14,728 nucleotides of DNA, taken from positions 1-14,728 of the forward strand of contig JAUVKO010000021.1 in the NCBI GenBank assembly GCA_030596225.1, given 5' to 3'. The notes beneath the pieces were generated by a model. That model was not told the DNA's origin. It worked only from the letters and a program-made list of their open reading frames with translations, and made no database searches. Shown here piece by piece: positions 1-7,638 of the stretch (its first letter is position 1; every line of letters begins with the position of its first letter). The position numbers were made by a program, and so were the translations under genes. This stretch comes from Fidelibacterota bacterium. Its GTDB lineage: Bacteria; Fidelibacterota; UBA8477; JABMPR01.

Positions 1-95
1 TTTATACCTTAAAGATTGGAGTTAGGGGTTAGAATGTAGATTGCTGAAATTTTCAATTTTTAACTTTTAATTTCTCCCAACACCTAATAATCTTT

Positions 96-139
96 GTCAT
101 ACTTCGAGTCCTCCCGACAAGTCGGGACCTCAGCATGAC
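96..139. repeat. intergenic palindrome, GTCAT...ATGAC type
   Basis: An inner perfect stem, TCCCGAC (112-118) with GTCGGGA (121-127), closes a two-base AA loop. An outer stem GTCAT (96-100) with ATGAC (135-139) encloses it, with short mismatched stretches between. The outer modules (CTTCGAG, CTCAGCATGAC) resemble the dispersed GTCAT-GAGC-CGAA repeats common between genes in many uncultivated bacteria; that family link is from memory. It could act as a bidirectional mRNA 3' structure, or be passive. Confidence 0.7.
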
Positions 140-224
140 GCACCCGCTTTACCCCTATGCCCAAAATCGCGATTTAAAGATTCACCAAAATCAGAAATAT
201 ACTTATCAGGGGTGGTATACATAA

Positions 225-290
225 ACTCTGCGCTCTTTGCCTGCCCGCACGAAGTTATACGCAGGCGGGCGTTCTCTGTGGTTAAAGAAA
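225..290 (+). repeat. dispersed repeat, copy A
   Basis: The core at 238-271 is 34 bases and recurs exactly, in reverse orientation, at 2012-2045. The match continues on its left side (CTCTGCG then a variable stretch then TGCC) with about three mismatches. Inside the core, GCCTGC can pair with GCAGGC, and the overlapping GCCCGC with GCGGGC, giving two mutually exclusive stems over the same loop. It lies just past the 3' end of the PHP gene. Confidence 0.75.
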
Positions 291-298
291 AGTTGAAA

Positions 299-1933
299 TT
301 AGGTATTAATAATATCAATCCAGATAGGGGAGGAGAGATACAAACCCGGCCAACGAGAACCTTCACTGGTGATCTCAAGTCGCAGATAACCACTGGCTGC
401 TGGTGTAAACGGAATTTGCACATCGAAGGTATGCTTCTGATCCACTGCATGATATAGGATAGATTCCTCAGAACTCAGGAAGTTCCCCAAGTACAAAATG
501 ACATCCATCTCAGACCCAAACTCAACAGAGCTTGATCCCTGGATTGAGATCTTGATCTCCTGGTCGCTTCCAATGTTTAAGGTGTCACCAATTCCAACTG
601 CCTGAGATCCACTATTCAAAATGAGATTTCCCACCGGTCCGGTGGTCAAAGCGGTTCGTCCCGCTTGCATGGCTTGAATCAGGTCACCCAGCTTGTTCGA
701 ATCACTACGCAGAAGTGTGCGAGCCTGGCCAAAGATCTGCCCCCCATGCTCTCCCAGTGACCACATGGGTAGTTTTACATGCCAGTTGCGATTGAAATTA
801 CCATGAGCATCGCTTCCACCATAGACAGCCAGATGAACTCCTTTAAGCAGTGTATCTATCCAGAGCTGTCGTGATTCCTGAAAAGCTCTGGAAGCCGGTG
901 TCCCATTCAGGATCTGAACACCATCCAGTTCCGGATTTTCATGGTCAGTGGCTCCCCAGAATCCCCGCTTAAGAAGCAACCATTGCAACCAGGGCACCTT
1001 ATAGACGGAATGAGCAGCAATTGATACGCTGTCAGGAGACCGTTGAGAAAGCACATCAACGATGCTTAACTCAGCCTGCAAGTTTAACCATTCTTCAGCA
1101 CTATCCCCACTTCCCGGGAAAAAATGACTATCATTATAATGCAATAAATGAACATTGAGTCCACGGGCATTCGAAACGCTGATCTCTTCACCGGGGATGA
1201 TGGTCAGGGGATGAGTCAAATTCAGCTGTTCAATGGAATGCCGACTTTCCTTCCACTTGACCAGATCCGGATCATCTTTCAGATAATTATCAGGCATATC
1301 ATCCAGGTCATAGGAATGGTCTGTGACGGTAACGAAATCCATCCCGAATAGTTGCGCGCCTCTACGGGTCATCTCCAATGACGCACCAAATTCGACCTGG
1401 TCGTCTGTCAGAGAACTGTGCAAATGCGCGTCTCCTGAGAGCCACCCCGGTATACTCGGCATGTCTTGATCTGCTATTGTGATCAGCAATGGTTTTTTTG
1501 TGATTTGAGGATAATTGGTGATTTGCATACGACGTTGCTTGCCATTCACCGTATAATTGAGGATCGGAATGATCTCAAGCTCTCCGGCCGGGATTTGGCA
1601 GTCAGTCATGGCGAATTCAAAATGCGTCTGGTGTTCAGTGACCGTTTCATCCAGCAGCCAGGTTTGGCTGCCAATTACCTGCTTATATTGACGGATACTG
1701 ATTTCTACAGAGTTCAGATGGATGGGATAAAGATTGGCATCATGGATCACAAGGAAAATGCTTGGAATCTGACCGGGCTGAAGTCTCCAGGGAGCATCGA
1801 ATATTAGCTCTGGTTCACGCCGGAAATAGCGACTGAAGGGAATCCGGAATCTGAAATGAGTTTCGGCATACAAACCGATCAGAGGTAAGGTATCATAAAG
1901 GTTGTCAGGAATAAGATCAGCTAGGAAATTCAT
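299..1933 (-). CDS. PHP-domain metallohydrolase, CehA/McbA-like
   Basis: Predicted 544-residue protein from the ATG at 1933; a TTG at 1969 would add 12 residues, and neither has a clear Shine-Dalgarno sequence. The central part carries PHP metal-site motifs in order (ATG numbering): AHLHSS with H170 and H172, TVTDHS with D205 and H206, PGEE near 249-250, a His in LLHYN at 265, AAHS with H308, and GGSDAH with D375 and H377. About 165 residues before it and 140 after look like beta-rich accessory domains. No signal peptide or membrane helix is evident. CehA/McbA relatives hydrolyse ester or phosphoester bonds using a metal cluster; the substrate here cannot be read from sequence. It is a single-gene unit on the minus strand with repeats at both ends. 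Confidence 0.85.
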   Translation of the reverse strand: MNFLADLIPDNLYDTLPLIGLYAETHFRFRIPFSRYFRREPELIFDAPWRLQPGQIPSIFLVIHDANLYPIHLNSVEISIRQYKQVIGSQTWLLDETVTEHQTHFEFAMTDCQIPAGELEIIPILNYTVNGKQRRMQITNYPQITKKPLLITIADQDMPSIPGWLSGDAHLHSSLTDDQVEFGASLEMTRRGAQLFGMDFVTVTDHSYDLDDMPDNYLKDDPDLVKWKESRHSIEQLNLTHPLTIIPGEEISVSNARGLNVHLLHYNDSHFFPGSGDSAEEWLNLQAELSIVDVLSQRSPDSVSIAAHSVYKVPWLQWLLLKRGFWGATDHENPELDGVQILNGTPASRAFQESRQLWIDTLLKGVHLAVYGGSDAHGNFNRNWHVKLPMWSLGEHGGQIFGQARTLLRSDSNKLGDLIQAMQAGRTALTTGPVGNLILNSGSQAVGIGDTLNIGSDQEIKISIQGSSSVEFGSEMDVILYLGNFLSSEESILYHAVDQKHTFDVQIPFTPAASGYLRLEITSEGSRWPGLYLSSPIWIDIINT

Positions 1934-2005
1934 AGTGCTGCTAATATGAATCTCAGAGGATGAAGGCAAGGGGAAACATTGAAGATTGATGCCACCGTAA
2001 AAAGT

Positions 2006-2065
2006 CCCTCTCGCCCGCCTGCGTATAACTTCGTGCGGGCAGGCAGAGGACGCAGAGCGATGTAT
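2006..2065 (-). repeat. dispersed repeat, copy B (inverted partner of A)
   Basis: Bases 2012-2045 are the exact reverse complement of 238-271, so the two copies form a 34-bp perfect inverted repeat around the PHP gene, about 1.74 kb apart. Similarity extends into 2046-2062 (CTCTGCG and TGCC blocks on the minus strand). It has the same alternative stem pairs as copy A. Confidence 0.75.
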
Positions 2066-2083
2066 TGAGCTGGTCGAAATGAC
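2065..2083. repeat. fragment of GAGC-CGAA-ATGAC repeat
   Basis: The sequence TTGAGCTGGTCGAAATGAC matches one arm of the dispersed intergenic repeats whose full form reads GTCAT, then CGA, then GAGC and its mirror. The other arm is absent here, so this is probably a decayed or partial copy joined to repeat copy B. Confidence 0.45.
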
Positions 2084-2476
2084 GCAAAGTGTTGATATTT
2101 ATGAATATAGCGCATCAGATCGTATGTGGTTGTTAATAATGATGTTAGGTTGTTTTTCATTGTTTCTCAGTTACTTTTTGCGAATTCGTCAAGATTGAAG
2201 ATTGAAAAATAGGTGTTACTAGTCTGGAGACAGAATAAGGTGGATAGTAGATGAGGAATAGAACGGGAGTGAGAAATTTGAATGGGGACTTATGATTACA
2301 TGTCTTTTAGCCAAGGACACAAAAACACTTTACATCTCTGCGATCTTTGCGAGAGAAAACCTCACGATGCGGACTTTTTGGCTTTCTACTTTGGACTATT
2401 GAGGATAAAAAGTTTGCCATGATTTCAGACCTCGGTTAACTTCGCGCCACTTACAAAGGAGATTGGGTAAACAAAT

Positions 2477-3040
2477 ATGGGCAGTACATCGGATATTAAG
2501 AATAATTTGGTCATTGAGTTTAATGGTAATCTCTGGAAAGTAGTTGAATTTCTTCATGTTAAACCTGGGAAAGGTAATGCCTTTGTCAGAACAAAACTCA
2601 AGAAGATTCCAGGTGGTCAGGTCATTGAACAGACTTTTCGTTCCGGTGAGAAAATTGATGATGTAAAATTGATGGCTAATGAAATGACCTTTCTCTATTC
2701 TGATGAAAGCCATTACCACGTTATGGACAATGAGACTTATGAACAGATTCCCATTGATCTTGAACTTATGACCTCTATCAAAGATTTTTTAAAAGAAAAT
2801 GATACTATCAAGGTTTTATTCAGAGATAGCACTCCAGTAGACGTGGAAATAGCTGCTCATGTAGTCCTGGAGGTCACAGATACAGAGCCCGGTCTGCGGG
2901 GGGATACTGCTACCGGTGGTTCAAAACCGGCTATTCTTGAAACCGGTCTTAAAGTAACAGTTCCCCTGTTTCTTAATATTGGCGATAAGGTCAAGGTCGA
3001 TACACGTACAGGTGATTATCTGGAACGCGTTCGGACTTAG
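2477..3040 (+). CDS. efp: translation elongation factor P
   Basis: EF-P binds between the P and E sites of the ribosome and relieves stalling at consecutive prolines. The 187-residue length is typical. The N-terminal KOW-like domain shows VIEFNG, then HVKPGKGNAF; the Lys in PGKG (K32) corresponds to the residue modified by beta-lysylation in E. coli. Whether it is modified here is unknown, since no epmA or epmB is in the window. The C-terminal OB-type domain ends with DKVKVDTRTGDYLERV, as expected. The ATG at 2477 follows AAAGGAG (2455-2461), a slightly long spacing of 15 bases. It is the first gene of an efp-accB-accC run, an arrangement found in many bacteria. Confidence 0.97.
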   Translation: MGSTSDIKNNLVIEFNGNLWKVVEFLHVKPGKGNAFVRTKLKKIPGGQVIEQTFRSGEKIDDVKLMANEMTFLYSDESHYHVMDNETYEQIPIDLELMTSIKDFLKENDTIKVLFRDSTPVDVEIAAHVVLEVTDTEPGLRGDTATGGSKPAILETGLKVTVPLFLNIGDKVKVDTRTGDYLERVRT

Positions 3041-3053
3041 GAGAAGATACATT

Positions 3054-3503
3054 TTGAATACAAAAGATATTGAGCAACTTATTAATTTACTGGAGAAGTC
3101 CAGCATTTCTGAGATCGAAATCAGCAGGTGGGGAAAAAAGATCCGTGTTTCCCGAATTGACGGAAATGTGGTGGTTCACAATTCTGATGCTAGTGTTGCT
3201 GTCCCCAATGCTACCGTATCTGCTGAAGCAGCGCCGGAAACTAAAGAAGAAGAGAGCTCACTTCAGGGATTGGCCGTTAAATCACCCATGGTTGGAACCT
3301 TTTATCGCTCATCAGCACCTGAAATTGATCCCTTTATAAAGGTCGGTGACCATGTACGCAAAGGCGATACTCTGTGCATTATTGAAGCAATGAAGATCAT
3401 GAATGAGGTCGAAGCAGAAGTGTCCGGAGTGGTGTTGGATATTCAGGTGGACAATGCCCAGCCGGTTGAATATGGTCAAACCCTCTTTCTCATAGAGCCC
3501 TAA
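3054..3503 (+). CDS. accB: biotin carboxyl carrier protein of acetyl-CoA carboxylase
   Basis: AccB carries biotin between the carboxylase (AccC) and the carboxyltransferase in the first step of fatty-acid synthesis. The 149-residue protein starts at TTG 3054 (MNTKDIEQLI), chosen because AGGAG (3039-3043) lies 10 bases upstream and the family N-terminus begins there; a longer in-frame start at 2979 would lie inside efp. Layout: an N-terminal helical region (1-35) ending in ISRWGKKIRVSR, an acidic/Ala-rich linker (44-70), and a biotinyl domain (73-149) with EAMKIMNE, K114 being the biotinylated lysine. The Shine-Dalgarno overlaps the efp stop codon, so the two genes are probably translationally coupled. 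Confidence 0.96.
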   Translation: MNTKDIEQLINLLEKSSISEIEISRWGKKIRVSRIDGNVVVHNSDASVAVPNATVSAEAAPETKEEESSLQGLAVKSPMVGTFYRSSAPEIDPFIKVGDHVRKGDTLCIIEAMKIMNEVEAEVSGVVLDIQVDNAQPVEYGQTLFLIEP

Positions 3504-3670
3504 TCATCAGATGTATATTCATCGATCCCTTAAAACAAAATATGACATGACAAATATCAGTCGTTTTTCAATAAGCACAACACTCAGCGTCTCCGCGTAC
3601 TCTGCCTACTCTGCCTGCCCGGCGAAGCTCAAAGAGCGTAGACTGGCGAGAGGAGCTTTTATGAATTCTA
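3504..3670. other. accB-accC spacer carrying a repeat
   Basis: accB and accC are often nearly contiguous, but here 167 bases separate them. The first ~80 bases are AT-rich and unremarkable. The rest is repeat copy C, whose right edge contains the ribosome binding site of accC. No terminator with a T-tract is visible, so co-transcription remains possible. Confidence 0.5.
3588..3656 (+). repeat. dispersed repeat, copy C (divergent)
   Basis: It begins with CTCCGCG and ACTCTGCC blocks and continues CTCTGCCTGCCCG, matching the head of copies A and B. It then diverges into GGCGAAGCTCAAAGAGCG, where GCTC (3627-3630) pairs with GAGC (3634-3637) over an AAA loop. It ends in GGCGAGAGGAGC. The AGGAG at 3651-3655 is the only Shine-Dalgarno-like sequence ahead of accC. 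Confidence 0.6.
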
Positions 3671-5026
3671 ATGTTTAAGAAAATTCTCATAGCAAATCGT
3701 GGTGAAATAGCCCTGCGAGTTATTCGTGCCTGTCGTGAGATGGGTATTAAGAGTGTGGCCGTCTTTTCTGAAGCTGACGAACTCTCTCTCCACACCAAAT
3801 TTGCAGACGAAGCTGTTTGTATCGGTCCCGGTCCTTCTAGTCAAAGTTATCTGAATACACAGGCTATCCTTACTGCAGCAGAAGTCACCAATGCCGATGC
3901 TATTCATCCGGGCTATGGATTCCTGGCTGAAAATGCTGATTTTGTTGACATGTGTCAGGAACATGGTGTTGACTTTATTGGACCTGATGCTGCCATGATC
4001 AATGCCATGGGTGATAAAGCCTCAGCCAAGAATACTATGAAAAACGCTGGTGTGCCGGTTATTCCAGGGAGCAAAGGTATTCTGAATTCAGCTGACGAAG
4101 CCCGGAAAATGGCTGATGAAATGGGCTACCCTGTCATCCTGAAAGCAACTGCCGGTGGGGGTGGACGTGGAATGCGGGTGGTTTATCGCTCTGAGGATGT
4201 TGCCAAGTTTTATGGCATGGCCCAGGCTGAATCCGGGACTGCTTTTGGTAATGATGGACTGTATCTTGAAAAATATATTGAGAATCCCCGTCATATAGAG
4301 GTTCAGCTTATTGGCGATTCCCACGGTAATGTCTACTCCCTGGGTGAGCGTGAATGCTCTATCCAGCGTCGACATCAAAAACTGTTGGAAGAATCTCCAT
4401 CAGTGGCAGTCTCTGAAGAATTGCGAAACCAAATGGGTATAGCTGCTGTAGCCGGTGCCAAACGAGTGAATTATGTAGGGGCAGGAACTATCGAATTTCT
4501 GCTGGACAAACATGGTAAATTCTATTTCATGGAAATGAATACCCGTATCCAGGTTGAACATACAGTCTCTGAAGAAGTAACCGGTGTTGATATAGTCAAA
4601 GAACAGATCGCCTGTCACGCAGGCAAAAAGTTGCCGGATTGGCTTGGAAAAATTCGCTTAAGAGGGCATTCTATTGAATGCCGCATTAATGCTGAGGATC
4701 CGGCTAAGAACTTTCGGCCTTCCCCTTTGTTTATTGAAAGTGTTCATTTTCCCGGTGGCCGAGGCATCCGGGTTGACAGCCACATCTATAGCGGTTATCA
4801 GATTCCTCCGCATTATGATTCCATGTTGGCTAAACTTGTAGTTCATGCAAGTAATCGAGAAGAAGCGATCGTGCGAATGTTGGGAGCATTGAAAGAGTTT
4901 ATTATCGAGGGTCCCAAAACTACGATTCCTTTTCACATTCAACTCCTTGAGAATGATATGATTCGCAGAGGGAAATTTGACACCCATTTCCTGGAATCTT
5001 TCAAATATGACCCCAGTCGGGAATAG
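3671..5026 (+). CDS. accC: biotin carboxylase subunit of acetyl-CoA carboxylase
   Basis: AccC carboxylates biotin on AccB using ATP and bicarbonate. The 451-residue length matches the family, and key residues sit near E. coli numbering: K116 and the K158 region, the glycine-rich ATP-grasp loop AGGGGRGMR (161-169), E275 and E288 for metal, and the bicarbonate/biotin residues R292, Q294, V295, E296 (NTRIQVEH) and R338 (IECR). The start MFKKILIANRGEIA is canonical. AGGAG (3651-3655) is 15 bases before this ATG. A five-codon frame, ATG at 3661 to TAA at 3678, overlaps the start and sits closer to that Shine-Dalgarno. The carboxyltransferase genes accA and accD are not in the window. Confidence 0.97.
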   Translation: MFKKILIANRGEIALRVIRACREMGIKSVAVFSEADELSLHTKFADEAVCIGPGPSSQSYLNTQAILTAAEVTNADAIHPGYGFLAENADFVDMCQEHGVDFIGPDAAMINAMGDKASAKNTMKNAGVPVIPGSKGILNSADEARKMADEMGYPVILKATAGGGGRGMRVVYRSEDVAKFYGMAQAESGTAFGNDGLYLEKYIENPRHIEVQLIGDSHGNVYSLGERECSIQRRHQKLLEESPSVAVSEELRNQMGIAAVAGAKRVNYVGAGTIEFLLDKHGKFYFMEMNTRIQVEHTVSEEVTGVDIVKEQIACHAGKKLPDWLGKIRLRGHSIECRINAEDPAKNFRPSPLFIESVHFPGGRGIRVDSHIYSGYQIPPHYDSMLAKLVVHASNREEAIVRMLGALKEFIIEGPKTTIPFHIQLLENDMIRRGKFDTHFLESFKYDPSRE

Positions 5027-5160
5027 CGATCCTGTATAAGGAATAACTTTACAATTTTTATTCCTTATGAATTATAGATTCGGCGGGATTTTTGCTGTTT
5101 TGGAGCCAAGGTGAGGCTTAGAAACTAATCAAGATTAAATCCGATCAAGGAGTGACAAAT
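5027..5160. other. accC-gcvH spacer
   Basis: This 134-bp gap holds an 11-bp inverted repeat just after accC (5036-5068) and otherwise no recognisable element. I looked for glycine riboswitch features because gcvH follows, and saw none. A promoter for gcvH may lie here, but no good -35/-10 pair stands out. Confidence 0.4.
5036..5068. repeat. 11-bp stem-loop after accC
   Basis: ATAAGGAATAA (5036-5046) pairs perfectly with TTATTCCTTAT (5058-5068) over an 11-base loop. It begins 9 bases after the accC stop. The stem is AT-rich and no run of T follows, so it is not a standard intrinsic terminator; it could stabilise the 3' end of the accC message or attenuate read-through into gcvH. Confidence 0.6.
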
Positions 5161-5538
5161 ATGAATGTACCGGCAGAATTAAAATACACTAGTGATCATG
5201 AGTGGATTCGTATTGAAGGTGATATAGCCACCATAGGAATTACCGATTATGCTCAGAGTGAATTGGGTGATGTGGTCTTTGTTGAGTTGCCGGAAATTGA
5301 AGAAGAATTTGCCCAGGGCGATGTCGCTGCGACCATTGAAGCAGTGAAGACTGTTGCCGATGTTCTGATACCAATAAGTGGAACCATTACAGCAGTGAAT
5401 GAAGCCCTGGACGACACTTCAGAATTAATCAATCAAGATGCTTACGGCGATGGCTGGATCTTGAAAATAAAAATTGCTGACAGCTCCGAGCTAGACAGTT
5501 TTATGAACGCTGAGGATTACACAGCTAGTATTTCCTAG
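5161..5538 (+). CDS. gcvH: glycine cleavage system H protein
   Basis: GcvH carries the aminomethyl group on a lipoyl arm between the P, T and L proteins of glycine cleavage. The 125-residue protein shows the family start (LKYTSDHEWIR) and the lipoylation motif ATIEAVKTVADV, with K63 as the lipoyl lysine. The ATG at 5161 is chosen over an in-frame GTG at 5152 because AAGGAG (5147-5152) gives an 8-base spacing to the ATG and overlaps the GTG itself. gcvPA follows 10 bases after the stop. gcvT, gcvPB and lpd are not in the window. Confidence 0.97.
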   Translation: MNVPAELKYTSDHEWIRIEGDIATIGITDYAQSELGDVVFVELPEIEEEFAQGDVAATIEAVKTVADVLIPISGTITAVNEALDDTSELINQDAYGDGWILKIKIADSSELDSFMNAEDYTASIS

Positions 5539-5548
5539 CAGGAGTAGC

Positions 5549-6892
5549 ATGCACCAGTACATACCCAATACAGAAGATGAACAGCTCAAGCTGCTGAATG
5601 AAGTTGGAATCGCTTCATTTGAAGAACTTTTGGATAATATTCCTGAAGCGCTTCGCTACAAAGGAGATCTTCCTTTGCCGGCCGCCAAGTCTGAGATAGA
5701 ACATAAACGTGATGTCCAGCAGATTCTCTCCAAAGATGCCAGCACTACTTCACATATCTCCTTTCTGGGTGCCGGGAGCTACGACCATTTTATTCCCCAT
5801 ATTGTGGATGTTCTGATCAGCCGATCAGAATTTTACACGGCATATACTCCTTATCAGGCGGAAGTCTCACAGGGGACTTTACAGGCTATGTATGAATATC
5901 AATCCATGATCTGTGAATTGACTGGTATGGATCTGGCCAATTCATCCATGTATGATGGTGCCAGTGCAATGGCTGAAGCCTGCCTGCTGGCAGCTCGTCA
6001 TACCCGGCGTTCCAAGATCCTGATCTCCAGGAGTGTTAATCCGGTCTATGTTGATGTAGCAATAACCTATGCTCATCATCAAGGTCTGGAATTCGAATTC
6101 ATTGATATTGAAGATTGGATTACCAGTCTTGATTCACTTGAATCTAAACTTGATGCAACTATTGCCGGGCTTGTGATTCAGAATCCAAATTTTTATGGTG
6201 GTCTGGAAGATCTAACTGCAATAAAAAGCTGTATCACGGATAACAAGACCCAGCTGATTGCAGTTGTCAACCCTATTAGTCTGAATCTGCTTGAAGCGCC
6301 TGGCAAACAGGGGGTGGATATCACCGTTGGTGAAGGTCAATCACTGGGGAATCACATGAGCTTTGGTGGTCCCTATCTGGGGTTCATGGCTGTCAAAGAG
6401 CCTTTGATTCGCAAAATTCCGGGTCGAATTGCCGGGGAAAGTGTCGATGTCCATGGGAATCGAGCTTTTGTCATGGTTTTACGGACTCGTGAACAGGATA
6501 TTCGCCGGGAACGAGCTACATCAAATATTTGCACCAACCAGGGTTTAAATGCTCTGGCCGCTTGCGTTTATATGTCAAGCTTGGGAAAGAACGGCTTACG
6601 CAAGGTTGCTGAACTATGCACACAGAAAGCTCACTACCTGGCTGAAGCTATCAATGATCTGAGCGGATATTCAGTCAGTACAAAATACTTTTTCAATGAG
6701 TTTTTAGTCAAAGTGCCGGGTTCTGCCAAGGCTCTGATCAATAAAGCAGCAGATGCCGGTTTCTTTATGGGCGTTTCCTTAAGTCAGTTTGGAGAAGGAT
6801 CTGATAGCGAATTACTCATGGCTGTGACTGAAAAACGGAGTAAAGCGGAGATGGATGCGCTGCTTGAATTTTTGAAAGGATATTCGGTTTGA
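5549..6892 (+). CDS. gcvPA: glycine dehydrogenase (decarboxylating) subunit 1
   Basis: This is the N-terminal half of the glycine-decarboxylating P protein, in the split form that works as a GcvPA/GcvPB complex. The 447-residue length fits subunit 1. Family signatures include FLGAGSYDHFIP, TAYTPYQAEVSQGTLQ, the SSMYDGASAMAEA stretch near 130-145, and SFGGPYLGF near 270-280. The PLP-binding lysine lies in GcvPB, which is missing here: the next gene is a GGGP synthase instead. The ATG at 5549 follows AGGAG (5540-5544) closely. The stop codon TGA (6890-6892) overlaps the TTG start of the next gene. Confidence 0.96.
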   Translation: MHQYIPNTEDEQLKLLNEVGIASFEELLDNIPEALRYKGDLPLPAAKSEIEHKRDVQQILSKDASTTSHISFLGAGSYDHFIPHIVDVLISRSEFYTAYTPYQAEVSQGTLQAMYEYQSMICELTGMDLANSSMYDGASAMAEACLLAARHTRRSKILISRSVNPVYVDVAITYAHHQGLEFEFIDIEDWITSLDSLESKLDATIAGLVIQNPNFYGGLEDLTAIKSCITDNKTQLIAVVNPISLNLLEAPGKQGVDITVGEGQSLGNHMSFGGPYLGFMAVKEPLIRKIPGRIAGESVDVHGNRAFVMVLRTREQDIRRERATSNICTNQGLNALAACVYMSSLGKNGLRKVAELCTQKAHYLAEAINDLSGYSVSTKYFFNEFLVKVPGSAKALINKAADAGFFMGVSLSQFGEGSDSELLMAVTEKRSKAEMDALLEFLKGYSV

Positions 6893-7632
6893 GTGTATAT
6901 CAACAATTGTTAGAGGTGAAAGCCTCAAAGAGAGCAGGTTACCTGGTTTTGGTGGATCCGGATCGCTGGGAATTAGATCAAGTTGAGGGCTTTATTCAGC
7001 AGATCAATGCTTCCGGTGCTGACGGGATCATGGTTGGTAGTTCTCTCATCCTTGGTAGTGGTGCCCAGCGTAAGATGAAGCGTATTCAAGAAGTATCCAA
7101 ACTTCCGGTAATCCTTTTCCCGGGCAATGTGAATCAGTTGACACCTGATGTAGATGCAGTATTCTTTCTTTCTGTGATCAGTGGTCGCAATCCGCAGTTT
7201 CTCATTGGTGATCAGGTGCAGGCAGCACCCATTGTTCGTGAATTGGGACTTGAGCCGATCTCAACTGCCTATATGCTGATTGAGAGTGGTCGGGTCACGG
7301 CGGCCGAGTTTGTCAGCGGATCCAAACCCATTCCCAGGGACAAAGCTGAGATTGCAGTTGCCCATGCTTTAGCCGCTGAGTATCTGGGTTTCAAATTCAT
7401 CTATCTGGAAGCAGGCAGTGGTGCCCAATATTCGGTGCCAGCTAAGATGGTTAGAGCCGTTTGCAGCTATACTGATGTACCGGTTATTGTAGGTGGTGGT
7501 ATTCACTCACCTGATGAGGCCGGGAAGCTGGTTGAAGCCGGGGCTTCATTTGTTGTTACCGGTAATGTTCTTGAGGATGAATCAAATTCACACCTTATGA
7601 AGCAGTTTGCCGAAGCTATTCATTCTAAGTAA
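6889..7632 (+). CDS. geranylgeranylglyceryl phosphate synthase family (GGGPS/PcrB)
   Basis: The family joins a polyprenyl diphosphate to glycerol-1-phosphate through an ether bond, the first committed step of archaeal-type lipids; PcrB homologues in Firmicutes use heptaprenyl diphosphate. The 247-residue TIM-barrel protein shows VDPDR (22-26), VGSS (49-52), LFPGN (76-80), SGRNP (98-102), YLEAGSGA (172-179), VGGGI (201-205) and TGNVLE (224-229). Its length and SGRNP/YLEAGSGA motifs resemble the group II enzymes of Bacteroidetes and some archaea rather than PcrB. TTG at 6889 is chosen because AAAGGA (6875-6880) is 8 bases upstream; it overlaps the gcvPA stop by four bases, so translation is probably coupled. 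Prenyl chain length and product cannot be read from sequence. Confidence 0.92.
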   Translation: MSVYQQLLEVKASKRAGYLVLVDPDRWELDQVEGFIQQINASGADGIMVGSSLILGSGAQRKMKRIQEVSKLPVILFPGNVNQLTPDVDAVFFLSVISGRNPQFLIGDQVQAAPIVRELGLEPISTAYMLIESGRVTAAEFVSGSKPIPRDKAEIAVAHALAAEYLGFKFIYLEAGSGAQYSVPAKMVRAVCSYTDVPVIVGGGIHSPDEAGKLVEAGASFVVTGNVLEDESNSHLMKQFAEAIHSK

Positions 7633-7638
7633 TTGATA

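Larger units (their letters stand above)
1..298. other. intergenic left edge with repeats
   Basis: No gene is supported here. The stretch is AT-rich for the first 95 bases. It then holds a palindromic repeat (96-139) and a second repeat (about 225-290) that ends just before the stop codon of the minus-strand PHP gene. Short open frames crossing it have no ribosome binding site and run through the repeats. Confidence 0.6.
1934..2476. other. 543-bp divergent intergenic region with repeats
   Basis: This gap separates the minus-strand PHP gene from plus-strand efp and should hold both promoters, though none is convincing. It contains repeat copy B (2006-2065), a GAGC-CGAA half-element (2065-2083), an AAGATTGAAGATTGAA stretch (2190-2206) and a CTCTGCG/CTTTGCG fragment (2333-2357). 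A 76-codon minus-strand frame over 1930-2160 runs through repeats and lacks a ribosome binding site, so it is not called. Confidence 0.6.

Noticed and set aside
130..457. Open frames on both strands over the 3' end of the PHP gene
   Set aside because: They translate repeat A and the opposite or shifted frame of a well-supported gene; the protein sequences show no known domain.
1930..2160. 76-codon minus-strand open frame upstream of the PHP gene
   Set aside because: It overlaps the PHP start region, runs through repeat copy B, and has no ribosome binding site or recognisable protein features.
2979..3053. ATG at 2979 as the accB start
   Set aside because: It lies inside efp and adds a non-homologous extension; TTG 3054 has AGGAG at good spacing and starts the family N-terminus.
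3568..3798. Minus-strand open frame across the accB-accC gap
   Set aside because: It is made of repeat copy C and the reverse of the accC start, with no ribosome binding site.
5027..5160. Glycine riboswitch ahead of gcvH
   Set aside because: The gene context suggested it, but I see neither the conserved GGAGAG-type start nor tandem aptamer features, and the gap is only 134 bases with an AT stem occupying part of it.
5152..5160. GTG at 5152 as the gcvH start
   Set aside because: The GTG overlaps the AAGGAG Shine-Dalgarno that serves the ATG at 5161, and the family N-terminus matches the shorter form.
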